Assembly (NCBI RefSeq): GCF_003364215.1
Contig: NZ_NXLU01000009.1
Location: 1 to 35,263 of the forward strand
DNA length: 35,263 bases
Origin: Helicobacter cholecystus
GTDB taxonomy: Bacteria; Campylobacterota; Campylobacteria; Campylobacterales; Helicobacteraceae
Direction of reading: 5' to 3'
The notes under the pieces are model-generated. The model saw only the letters and a list, made by a program, of their open reading frames with translations. It had not been told where the DNA came from and ran no database searches. Shown in pieces: positions 7,715 through 15,007 of the stretch. How positions within the stretch are numbered: position 1 is the first letter of the stretch; the number at the start of each line of letters is the position of its first letter. The translations under genes and the position numbers were made by a program.

Positions 7715-8443
7715 ATGAAGGCATATTTTTTTGGAACCTGTCTTGGAGGTGTAGCTTACTCTAAGGCCCTAATTAGCTCAATTAAGCTTTTACAGTATTT
7801 TGGTGTAGAGGTGATTTATAAAAAAGATCAAACTTGTTGCGGGCAACCAAGCTATAACTCAGGCTATTATGATGAAACTCGCAGAGTTGCTTTAAAGAAT
7901 CTTGAGCTCTTTAGCAAACCTTATCCTATTATTGTCCCTTCTGGTTCTTGTGCTGGAATGATGATGCATGATTATCATCATCTTTTTGAAGAGACAAATC
8001 AAGAAGATAGGGTAAGAGAGTTTAGTAATCGTGTTTTTGATTTGAGTGATTTTTTAATTGAAAATCTTGGTGTTACCCTTAAAGATCAGGGAGACCCTGT
8101 CAAAGTAACTTGGCATTCTAACTGCCATGCCTTAAGAATTGCACGTTGCACAGAGAGCTCAAAAAAACTTCTTAGAATGCTTAAAAATGTCACTCTTATT
8201 GAGCTTGATAAAGAGGAAGAGTGTTGTGGTTTTGGTGGAACTTTTAGCATTAAAGAACCAGAAGTAAGTCAAGCGATGGTGGAGAGAAAGGTTAAAGATA
8301 TTATGAGTAAAGATGTGGAATACATTATCTCGGGAGATGGGGGATGTTTGCTTAATATTGCTGGAGCATTGCAAAAGATTAATGCCCCTGTTAAGCCTAT
8401 GCATCTCTATGAATTTCTAGCCCAACGCGTTGGTTTAGCGTAA
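7715..8443 (+). CDS. lutA: L-lactate utilisation protein LutA (CCG-domain Fe-S subunit)
   Basis: One subunit of the LutABC L-lactate dehydrogenase complex that oxidises lactate to pyruvate and passes electrons towards the respiratory chain. The 242 residues hold two cysteine-rich CCG domains of the type shared with GlpC, HdrB and succinate dehydrogenase SdhE. The first includes Cys41-Cys42-Gly in TCCGQPSYNSG and a later Cys79. The second includes WHSNCHALR around Cys137 and ECCGFGGTFS with Cys170-Cys171. I start at the ATG at 7715, preceded by AGGAGA at spacing 4. A longer in-frame extension back to 7655 lies inside lctP and lacks a ribosome binding site. lutB follows after 11 bases. Confidence 0.94.
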   Translation: MKAYFFGTCLGGVAYSKALISSIKLLQYFGVEVIYKKDQTCCGQPSYNSGYYDETRRVALKNLELFSKPYPIIVPSGSCAGMMMHDYHHLFEETNQEDRVREFSNRVFDLSDFLIENLGVTLKDQGDPVKVTWHSNCHALRIARCTESSKKLLRMLKNVTLIELDKEEECCGFGGTFSIKEPEVSQAMVERKVKDIMSKDVEYIISGDGGCLLNIAGALQKINAPVKPMHLYEFLAQRVGLA

Positions 8444-8454
8444 GGAGAAAAAAG

Positions 8455-9879
8455 ATGAATTCAAAAGAACTTATTTCACAAAAATTACACGATAAACAGC
8501 TTAGGGAAAATCTAGAATATGCAATGAGCATGCTTCAAACCAATCGTAAAAAACTTATTGCGGAGCGATATGCTGATTGGGAAACACTGAGAGAAGAGGG
8601 AAGAAAAGTCAAACAAAATACTCTTTCAAGACTTCCTGAACTTTTAGAGAGATTTGAGAAAAAAGCAAGTGAAAATGGAATTAAAGTGCATTGGGCAAGT
8701 AATCCTAATGAGGCTAATGAGATTATCTACAATATTGCCAAAGAAAATAATGTTGATACAATCCTTAAGGGTAAATCTATGGCAAGCGAGGAAATCCATC
8801 TTAATCACTATTTGCAACATCGAGGTATTAAGGCAATTGAGACAGATTTAGGTGAGATTATTATCCAACTTATTGACGAGCCACCTGTGCATATTGTTGT
8901 GCCTGCAATTCATAAAAATCGCTATGAAATCGGAGAGATTTTTGAAAAACATCTTAAGGTTGAGCGCTTTAGTGAGCCAAAAGATCTTAATGCAGTGGCA
9001 AGAACACATTTAAGAAAAGAATTTAAAACTTTTAAAATGGGACTTTCAGGGGTAAATTTTGCAATCGCTGATGAAGGAGCAATTTGGCTGCTTGAGAATG
9101 AAGGAAATGGGAGAATGAGCACGACTGTCCCTGATATCCATGTAGCAATTTGTGGGATTGAAAAAATTGTAGAAAAATTTGATGATGCTGTGATTTTAGA
9201 TACCCTGCTTATCCCCTCAGCTACAGGCCAGAGCATCACTTGTTACAATAATATCATCACTTCTCCTAGAAAAGAAGGGGATTTGGATGGTCCAAAAGAA
9301 GTGCATGTGATTTTATTGGATAATCACAGAAGTGATATTCTCTCCCATAAACATTATGCAAAAGCTTTAAGTTGTATTCGTTGTGGGTCTTGTATGAATC
9401 ACTGTCCAGTCTATGACAAAATTGGAGGTCATGCCTATGGTGCGACTTATCCAGGACCTATTGGAGAAGTTATTTCTCCTCAGCTTTTTGGGATTGATAA
9501 ATATGGTTATATCCTTAACCTCTGTTCACTTTGTGGACGATGTTCTGAGGTTTGTCCTGTGAAAATTCCACTCGCAGAAATGATTAGAGATTTGCGATAT
9601 GAAAAAGTCAAAGAGAAAAAAGAGAAGATCTTAGGGATTAATCACATTCCAAATAAGAGGGTTGAGAAAGCATCATTTGGAATATTTGCTTGGCTTGCTA
9701 CAACACCTTGGATGTGGAGAGTGCTCATGTGGAATATTAATCTTTTTGGTTCATTTGCCAAACCTTTTGCCTCTCTGATCCCAGGGCTTAAGCAATGGAC
9801 ATCTTGCCGAGCATTTCCAAAACTTGATGCAAACTTCCAATCAGAAGTAAAAAAAATGGAAGGAGTAATTTATGAGTAA
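8455..9879 (+). CDS. lutB: L-lactate utilisation protein LutB (ferredoxin-type Fe-S subunit)
   Basis: Iron-sulphur subunit of the LutABC lactate oxidation complex. The N-terminal two-thirds (about residues 70-290) is the LUD/LutB domain with LSGVNFAIADEGAIWLLENEGN. The C-terminal part carries two [4Fe-4S] motifs: Cys307, 310, 313, 317 in CIRCGSCMNHCPVY and Cys357, 360, 363, 367 in CSLCGRCSEVCPVK. The 474-residue length is normal. AAGGAG precedes the ATG at 8455. Its 3' end overlaps lutC by 8 bases, so the two are probably translationally coupled. All cluster ligands are present and the gene looks intact. Confidence 0.95.
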   Translation: MNSKELISQKLHDKQLRENLEYAMSMLQTNRKKLIAERYADWETLREEGRKVKQNTLSRLPELLERFEKKASENGIKVHWASNPNEANEIIYNIAKENNVDTILKGKSMASEEIHLNHYLQHRGIKAIETDLGEIIIQLIDEPPVHIVVPAIHKNRYEIGEIFEKHLKVERFSEPKDLNAVARTHLRKEFKTFKMGLSGVNFAIADEGAIWLLENEGNGRMSTTVPDIHVAICGIEKIVEKFDDAVILDTLLIPSATGQSITCYNNIITSPRKEGDLDGPKEVHVILLDNHRSDILSHKHYAKALSCIRCGSCMNHCPVYDKIGGHAYGATYPGPIGEVISPQLFGIDKYGYILNLCSLCGRCSEVCPVKIPLAEMIRDLRYEKVKEKKEKILGINHIPNKRVEKASFGIFAWLATTPWMWRVLMWNINLFGSFAKPFASLIPGLKQWTSCRAFPKLDANFQSEVKKMEGVIYE

Positions 9880-10495
9880 AGAAAGAATTCTGCATAAAGT
9901 CCAAGACGCACTCAAAAAAAATCCAATCCAACATGAAAGTGGAAGTTATAGAGATATTATTATCCCTATTGAGCAAGAGAGGATTACAGAATACATTCGT
10001 GCCCAAAGGGCCAATAAGGCTGAGGTGATTGAGAGTGAGGAATCTCAAATCTTAAAAGTTATAGAAGAGATCTTACAAAAAGAAAAAATTGAGAGTATTT
10101 TGGTGCCAACAAGTCTTGCATATCTTGAGCTCAGTGTTCAAAAGATTAACTATGACAAGAGTATTGAAGAGATGAAAGATAAACTTTTCAATATAGATTG
10201 TTCAATTTTGCAAGCAGATTTTGGTGTGAGCAATCTTGGGATTGTTTCAGTCATCTCTTCTCCAACCCAAGCAAGACTTCTTTCGCTCATTACACGTTGC
10301 AATATCATTCTTTTGAAAAAAGAGAAAATTTTAGGCAATATGTCTGAAGTCTTGCAAACAATCAAAGCTCAGCACCCCAATATTTTACCTAGCAATATTC
10401 TTTTTATCGCAGGTCCTTCAAGAACGGCTGATATTGAATTGCAAGTTGTTTTTGGAGTGCATGGCCCTCAGAGCGTATATATTGTTCTTTATTGA
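9872..10495 (+). CDS. lutC: L-lactate utilisation protein LutC (LUD domain)
   Basis: Third subunit of the lactate oxidation complex. It is a 207-residue LUD-domain protein without cysteine cluster motifs. The C-terminal half shows the family pattern: DFGVSNLGIVSVIS near residue 115, then TRCNIILLKKEKIL and GPSRTADIELQVVFGVHGP at the end, resembling ligand-binding loops of the NagB/LutC-like fold. It starts inside lutB with GGAG about 8 bases before the ATG. A strong intrinsic terminator starts immediately after its stop, so the operon is lctP-lutA-lutB-lutC. Confidence 0.93.
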   Translation: MSKERILHKVQDALKKNPIQHESGSYRDIIIPIEQERITEYIRAQRANKAEVIESEESQILKVIEEILQKEKIESILVPTSLAYLELSVQKINYDKSIEEMKDKLFNIDCSILQADFGVSNLGIVSVISSPTQARLLSLITRCNIILLKKEKILGNMSEVLQTIKAQHPNILPSNILFIAGPSRTADIELQVVFGVHGPQSVYIVLY

Positions 10496-10496
10496 T

Positions 10497-10529
10497 TCTG
10501 CAAAGTTCTCTTTGCAGAGTTTCCTTTTT
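10497..10529 (+). terminator. Intrinsic terminator of the lactate operon
   Basis: TCTGCAAAG (10497-10505) and CTTTGCAGA (10510-10518) form a perfect 9-bp stem with loop TTCT, then GTTTCC and a run of T. It begins one base after the lutC stop codon. This is the cleanest intrinsic terminator in the window. Confidence 0.87.
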
Positions 10530-10579
10530 CTTCTGTAAAAGTGTAAAATTCCTTATCTATTTTTCCACCAAGGTTTTTG

Positions 10580-11221
10580 ATGTTAGATTTTTTTATTGCT
10601 AATAAAAAGGCATTTATTGATATTTTGAGTATTTGGATTTTGGCGGTGATGATGCCTGGACCTGATATGTTTTTAGTGATTTCTAGCTCAATAAAAGAAG
10701 GAAGGCCTTATGCTCTAGCATGTGTTTTTGGAATTGTGGTGGGGACCTTGGTATGGCTTATTGTAGGTTTTTTTCTTATTGGCATACTTTCTAAAACTTC
10801 ATTTTTTGATTGGGTGAAATTCGTTGGGGGAAGTTATCTGATTTATATGACACTCAAAATGCTTCCTTCACTCTTTGCGCCTACACCCAATCCTCAAGAT
10901 TATCAAAGTCAAGGCAGTACAAAAAAAGGCTTTTTTTATGGAGTGCTCACCAATCTCTCTAATCCTAAAGCACCTATTTTTGTAAGTGTGATTTTAAGTG
11001 CTTTGCCTCCTCACACTCCATTAGAAAATAATTTAATTTTATTTTTAATGATGCTCATTATTCCCACACTTTGGTTTAGCTTTGTTGCTCAAGTCTTTAG
11101 CATTAAAAGATTTTTTAATCTATTTTTAAAATATTCTAAGATTATTGATATTTTAGCCATTATTATTTTTGGAGCAGTTGGAATAGAGCTTGTGATTCAC
11201 TCAATCCAAAAACTTTTTTAA
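10580..11221 (+). CDS. LysE/RhtB-family amino-acid exporter
   Basis: Inner-membrane protein of 213 residues with about six membrane segments, the size and topology of the LysE/RhtB translocator family, which export amino acids and related small molecules. The N-terminal signature GPDMFLVISSSIKEGRPYAL (about residues 28-47), where the Gly-Pro pair and following segment are conserved in the family, supports the call. The mid-protein GVLTNLSNPKAPIFVSVIL motif supports it too. The substrate cannot be told. I start at ATG 10580, 6 bases after AAGG; an in-frame TTG one codon earlier is less likely. It stands alone after the lactate terminator, and its stop overlaps by 4 bases the stop of the converging dus gene. 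Confidence 0.85.
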   Translation: MLDFFIANKKAFIDILSIWILAVMMPGPDMFLVISSSIKEGRPYALACVFGIVVGTLVWLIVGFFLIGILSKTSFFDWVKFVGGSYLIYMTLKMLPSLFAPTPNPQDYQSQGSTKKGFFYGVLTNLSNPKAPIFVSVILSALPPHTPLENNLILFLMMLIIPTLWFSFVAQVFSIKRFFNLFLKYSKIIDILAIIIFGAVGIELVIHSIQKLF

Positions 11222-12204
11222 ATACTTTTTTTGTTCAAATGCACAAGTGAGGGGAGAGGGGTGAGAGAAGAGGAGTCAAAAAATCTTAATATACTCTCTC
11301 TCATCACTTTAGGATCTCGTATATTATTAACTTCATTGCGATATTCACTTGCTCCTTGATGTCCTTTGGCATAAGCATGGAGATTTTTTCTAAACATGAC
11401 ACAACCAAATTCACCATAAAACTCCACCATTAAATCAAAGTGCTCTAAAATTAATTCTTTTTTAAGCATTGTAGGGATTTGTTCAGTATTGTTTTTGATT
11501 TGCCAAAAAATCCAAGGAGCATTAAGTGCTGCGCGACCAATCATTACACCATTAGCACCTGTTGTTTGCAATACTTCTTTGGCTTTTGAAGGGGAATTAA
11601 TTTCTCCATTGGCAATTAAAGGGACATTGATGACTTCTTTCATCATTTTAATACTTTCATAATCAATGCGATCTTTTTTGTATCCATCGGTTTTGGTTCG
11701 TCCATGCACGACACAAAAATCTACCCCACTATCATTAATCGCATGAGCGATTTCAATGGGGATTTTGCGATCAAAGCCTAATCGCACCTTTACACTTGTA
11801 TAGGGCTTATTTGAGGTAGATTTAATAGTTTGTAGACATTTAACCATTTGATTTAGGTCTTTAAGTAATCCACTTCCATTGCCATGATGAGAAACTTTTG
11901 GGGCAGGGCAGCCACAATTAAAGTCAATAATATCAATACCATCTCTATCATTGAGCATTTGCACTGCTTGAGTGAGCACATCAGGTTTTGAGCCTGAAAG
12001 TTGAATGGAGTATGGAGTTTCAAAGGGAGATTTTTCAAGCATTTTAAGGGTTTTTTTGCTTTGGTATACAAGGGCATGAGAACTAATCATTTCACTCACT
12101 GTAATGTCCACACCAAACTTTTTAACTACACTGCGAAAGGGGAGATCTGTAAAACCAGCAAGTGGAGCAAGCATTAAAAGATTGTCAAATACAATCTTAG
12201 CCAT
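11218..12204 (-). CDS. dus: tRNA-dihydrouridine synthase
   Basis: FMN-dependent reductase that converts uridine in the tRNA D-loop to dihydrouridine. It has 328 residues. Visible motifs are LAPLAGFTDLPFRSVV at the FMN-binding N-terminus, DFNCGCPAPKV with the catalytic cysteine, VHGRTKTDGY, and IANGEINSPSKAKEVL followed by GVMIGRAALNAPWIF. The general pattern is DusB-like, but the subclass is not certain. I start at ATG 12204, preceded by AAGGA at good spacing. A nine-codon longer reading would run deeper into nspC. It overlaps the nspC stop by 8 bases and is the last gene of the cheV1-nspC operon, converging on the LysE-type gene. Confidence 0.9.
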   Translation of the reverse strand: MAKIVFDNLLMLAPLAGFTDLPFRSVVKKFGVDITVSEMISSHALVYQSKKTLKMLEKSPFETPYSIQLSGSKPDVLTQAVQMLNDRDGIDIIDFNCGCPAPKVSHHGNGSGLLKDLNQMVKCLQTIKSTSNKPYTSVKVRLGFDRKIPIEIAHAINDSGVDFCVVHGRTKTDGYKKDRIDYESIKMMKEVINVPLIANGEINSPSKAKEVLQTTGANGVMIGRAALNAPWIFWQIKNNTEQIPTMLKKELILEHFDLMVEFYGEFGCVMFRKNLHAYAKGHQGASEYRNEVNNIRDPKVMRESILRFFDSSSLTPLPSLVHLNKKSI

Positions 12205-13399
12205 TGCGTTCCTTGTAATAAGAGTAATCAAAACTTTTTAAAAGCTCAAACTCTCCATTCTCCTTAATCACACCAAGGGAGGGGAGGGGAACACCATTAA
12301 AGGTAGTATTTTTTACAATGGTGTAATGAATCATATCATCAAAGAGGATCTTATCCCCAATCTCTAAGGGCGTATTAAAACTATAATCTCCAATTACATC
12401 TCCAGAGAGGCAGGTATTACCCCCAAGGCGATAGGTAAAGAGACCAACCCCTTCTCCACAATCCTCTTCAAGCACACCATTACTCATTTTGGTTACTTTT
12501 GGACGATAAGGCATTTCAAGACAATCAGGCATGTGTGCAGAGGCTGAAACATCTAAAATTGCTATATTGCCCTCATTTTGCACAATATCTACAACTTCTG
12601 CAAGAAGAAATCCACATTGCCACCCCACAGCCTCTCCAGGCTCCAAAAATACTTCTACCCCATAGCTTTCTTTAAGGTTTTTGAGTAAAGAAATAAGTAG
12701 AGAGAGATTGTAGCCTTTTTTGCTGATATGGTGTCCTCCGCCAAGATTAATCCATTTCATTGTTGAAAAATAGGGTTCAAAATGAGCTTTGATGTGATCA
12801 AGTGTGCGTTGTAAGACATCACTATCTTGCTCACAATGGGTATGAAAATGAAGCCCACTCACTCCCTCAAGTCCAAATTCTTTAACACCTTTTTCAAATT
12901 CACTGGGTGTGATTCCAAGACGAGATTTAGGAGAGCAAGGATTGTAGATCATTGGAGAGACTTCACTATAAAGGGGATTTAGCCTTAATCCCACTTCAAT
13001 CAGAGTTTTTCCTTTTGCTTGAAGCTCTTCATTGGCTTGTGTGATGATATGTTTAAAGCGTTGCCATTGTGTAAAGGAATTAAAAATAATATGAGTGGCA
13101 ATTTTAACAAGTTCTTTAATTTCCTCTTCTTTATAAGCTGGAGAGAAGACACAAATCTCTTTTGCCTCCTCTCTTCCTCCTAAGGTTTCATACCCCAATC
13201 TTGCCTCATACAATCCACTTGCAGTGCTTCCACAAAGATAGGGTTTTAAAAGATCAAAACTTCTCCAAAATGCAAAGCCTTTGAGTGCGACAAGGATTTT
13301 TGCCCCACTAGCTTTTTGCACAGAATCTAAGATTTGGAGATTATGTAAAAGTTTTTGTTCCTCTAGTACATAGCAAGGAGAAGGGATTTTAATAAGCAA
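12197..13399 (-). CDS. nspC: Carboxynorspermidine/carboxyspermidine decarboxylase
   Basis: PLP-dependent decarboxylase that makes spermidine (or norspermidine) from its carboxy precursor. This is the polyamine route used by Campylobacterota instead of S-adenosylmethionine decarboxylase. It has 400 residues of the fold-type III (alanine racemase-like) family. The PLP lysine is Lys40 in ILVALKGFAFWRSF, LHFHTHCEQDS is near residue 190, NLGGGHHISKKGY follows, and FLEPGEAVGWQCGF and DVSASAHMPDCLEMPYRP lie in the C-terminal half. The best start is a TTG at 13399 with AGGA 7 bases upstream, because no ATG lies near the conserved IPSPCYVLEE beginning. It overlaps the preceding outer-membrane-protein gene by 11 bases. 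In H. pylori the nspC gene also neighbours cheV1. The dehydrogenase partner is not in this window. Confidence 0.94.
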   Translation of the reverse strand: MLIKIPSPCYVLEEQKLLHNLQILDSVQKASGAKILVALKGFAFWRSFDLLKPYLCGSTASGLYEARLGYETLGGREEAKEICVFSPAYKEEEIKELVKIATHIIFNSFTQWQRFKHIITQANEELQAKGKTLIEVGLRLNPLYSEVSPMIYNPCSPKSRLGITPSEFEKGVKEFGLEGVSGLHFHTHCEQDSDVLQRTLDHIKAHFEPYFSTMKWINLGGGHHISKKGYNLSLLISLLKNLKESYGVEVFLEPGEAVGWQCGFLLAEVVDIVQNEGNIAILDVSASAHMPDCLEMPYRPKVTKMSNGVLEEDCGEGVGLFTYRLGGNTCLSGDVIGDYSFNTPLEIGDKILFDDMIHYTIVKNTTFNGVPLPSLGVIKENGEFELLKSFDYSYYKERNG

Positions 13400-13934
13400 T
13401 GCGAAATCCTATGCTTCCTCCATTAATATTGAGGGTATTATTTTCAAAGTCTTTATACATTGCCCAAGTATAAGAAGTAAAGATTTTAAAATAGTTATTG
13501 ATATTGAAGGTTATATCAAGTCCTATTGTAGGCTCCCAAGAGAGATAATATTGCTTTGCATTAAGGTTATTTCGCTCTAAAATCTTTGCTCCATAGCCAA
13601 CTTTTGGTAAAACACTTAGCCATTTAAGAGGCGTCCAATCCCATACCCAAAAAAAAGAGATTAAATAGAGTTTATTGTTATTTTTGTTGATATCCACAGG
13701 GACAAATATATCAGCAAGGATTCCCATTTTATTGTAATCCCAAATCCCATAGCCAATATCTAAGCCTTGGTGACCAGTGCTAAGGTAAGTATATGCAATA
13801 CTGGCTTGAAATTTTCTGCCCCATAATTTTTGAGTTTGTGTCATTTCTTCTTGCTCTTGTTTAGGCTTTTGTTCTTCTGCATAAAGTGAGCAAAAATTTA
13901 GAAATAAAAAAGTGACAAACAAGAATCTTGACAT
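13389..13934 (-). CDS. Putative small outer-membrane beta-barrel protein
   Basis: I do not recognise a named family. The 181 residues start with a clear signal peptide (MSRFLFVTFLFLNFCSLYAEE, cleavage probably after Ala19). A short charged Lys/Gln/Glu-rich spacer follows, then alternating aromatic and polar strands such as FQASIAYTYL, LYLISFFWVWDW, YYLSWEPTIGLDITF and FKIFTSYTWAMY. The chain ends SIGFRIAY, with a terminal aromatic residue as in the C-terminal signal of outer-membrane barrels. A barrel of about eight strands would fit the length. It is squeezed between cheV1 (adjacent, TAAATG) and nspC (11-base overlap), so it is expressed with them. No such gene sits between cheV1 and nspC in H. 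pylori as far as I recall. Confidence 0.72.
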   Translation of the reverse strand: MSRFLFVTFLFLNFCSLYAEEQKPKQEQEEMTQTQKLWGRKFQASIAYTYLSTGHQGLDIGYGIWDYNKMGILADIFVPVDINKNNNKLYLISFFWVWDWTPLKWLSVLPKVGYGAKILERNNLNAKQYYLSWEPTIGLDITFNINNYFKIFTSYTWAMYKDFENNTLNINGGSIGFRIAY

Positions 13935-14894
13935 TTATTTTTCTTCAAGAAGGAAATGTTTGACAATATCTTCAATTTCTTTAGGATTAGATTTTGAAAC
14001 AAATCCATTTGCATCTAAGCTCATTGCCATATCTTCATTACTACTTCCACTCATTGAAGAATTGACAACAACAGGAATAGAAGAGGTAAGAGGATTGGCT
14101 TTAACTTGTTTAATCACCTCAAAACCACTGACTTCTGGCATTTCTAGATCTGTAATAATTAAACCAATTTCATCAAGATTGGTTGTAGGTGCTTTGAGAT
14201 AGTCAAGTAGAGCTTTTCCATTGTAGAAGCTACAATACTTAACGTGGAGACAATCTAAAATATTTTGCATGGTTTTAATCACAATTGGGCTATCGTCTGC
14301 AAGTAAAACTGTTTTATTGATATTGAGTTTTGTAAGAGTTTCAAGCTCTTTTTGTTTTTCTGATTCAATCCATGGGAAGACATCAATGAGCATTTTTTCA
14401 ATATCTACAATTTGAACCAATCTCTCATCAAAGTATTGAGTGCGACTCACAAATTTTCCATTTCTCAAATCTGAGCTAAAGTCAATCTCATGTTCAATTT
14501 CTTCCCATTTTTTATTGAGAATTCGATCAGCTTGATAAATTCTTACCCCAACTGTCCAGCGTGAAAATTCACAAATCATAATAATTTCTTCACCATCATT
14601 AGGCTGTACACCATAGGGTTGAAGATCTTTTTGAGGTTCATTGCTATTGAAATAAAACCATTTTCTCATATCAATCAAAGGAATATTTAATCCACGAATT
14701 GTTATTAATCCCTCAATGAGTGAATTTTTTTCATAGGTTACCTTGGTGATTAAACCTTTATATTTAATAATCTCGCGAACCTTAAAAACATTGACTGCAT
14801 AGATATCTCCATCTTTTTCAAGATAGAAGCACAAGAGCTGAAGCTCATTATTTTTGTGAAGATTTGTAACCTGAACAATACTTGAGAGATTCAT
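13935..14894 (-). CDS. cheV1: Chemotaxis coupling protein CheV1 (CheW-receiver fusion)
   Basis: Adaptor that links chemoreceptors to the CheA kinase and carries its own receiver domain. The N-terminal CheW-like domain spans about residues 1-165, with VNVFKVREIIKYKG and SLIEGLITIRGLNIPLIDM. The C-terminal receiver domain follows (about 190-319, with VLLADDSPIVIKTM, the phospho-acceptor Asp in LIITDLEMPEVSGFEV, and the Lys in FVSKSNPKE). I choose ATG 14894, which has GGATGG upstream and gives 319 residues, about the length of H. pylori CheV1. Longer readings would start in the upstream terminator hairpin. Gene order with nspC also matches H. pylori, where three CheV proteins exist; the sequence fits CheV1 best. 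It is the first gene of the cheV1-omp-nspC-dus operon. Confidence 0.9.
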   Translation of the reverse strand: MNLSSIVQVTNLHKNNELQLLCFYLEKDGDIYAVNVFKVREIIKYKGLITKVTYEKNSLIEGLITIRGLNIPLIDMRKWFYFNSNEPQKDLQPYGVQPNDGEEIIMICEFSRWTVGVRIYQADRILNKKWEEIEHEIDFSSDLRNGKFVSRTQYFDERLVQIVDIEKMLIDVFPWIESEKQKELETLTKLNINKTVLLADDSPIVIKTMQNILDCLHVKYCSFYNGKALLDYLKAPTTNLDEIGLIITDLEMPEVSGFEVIKQVKANPLTSSIPVVVNSSMSGSSNEDMAMSLDANGFVSKSNPKEIEDIVKHFLLEEK

Positions 14895-14934
14895 ATTTTC
14901 CATCCATTTTATAGATTTATGGTTTGAAATTTTA

Positions 14935-14990
14935 TCAAAAAACACTCCAAAAATCCCAAGATTCTAAGAATGCTAAAGGGATTTTTGGAG
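14935..14990 (-). terminator. Intrinsic terminator after the recG-bamA-mqnC-M16 operon
   Basis: CTCCAAAAATCCC (14945-14957) and GGGATTTTTGGAG (14978-14990) are perfect 13-base inverted repeats separated by 20 bases that can themselves pair (ATTCT with AGAAT). On the minus strand the stem is followed by a GTTTTTT run. It starts 17 bases after the stop of the M16 homologue and ends about 40 bases before the cheV1 ATG, so it separates two same-strand operons. Confidence 0.85.
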
Positions 14991-15007
14991 AAAGATTTTA
15001 GGCAGAA

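Noticed and set aside
14895-14945. Longer N-terminus for CheV1 from a GTG at 14945
   Set aside because: The GTG lies in the arm of the upstream terminator, its GGA is directly adjacent with no spacing, and the shorter ATG at 14894 gives the length and beginning expected of CheV1.
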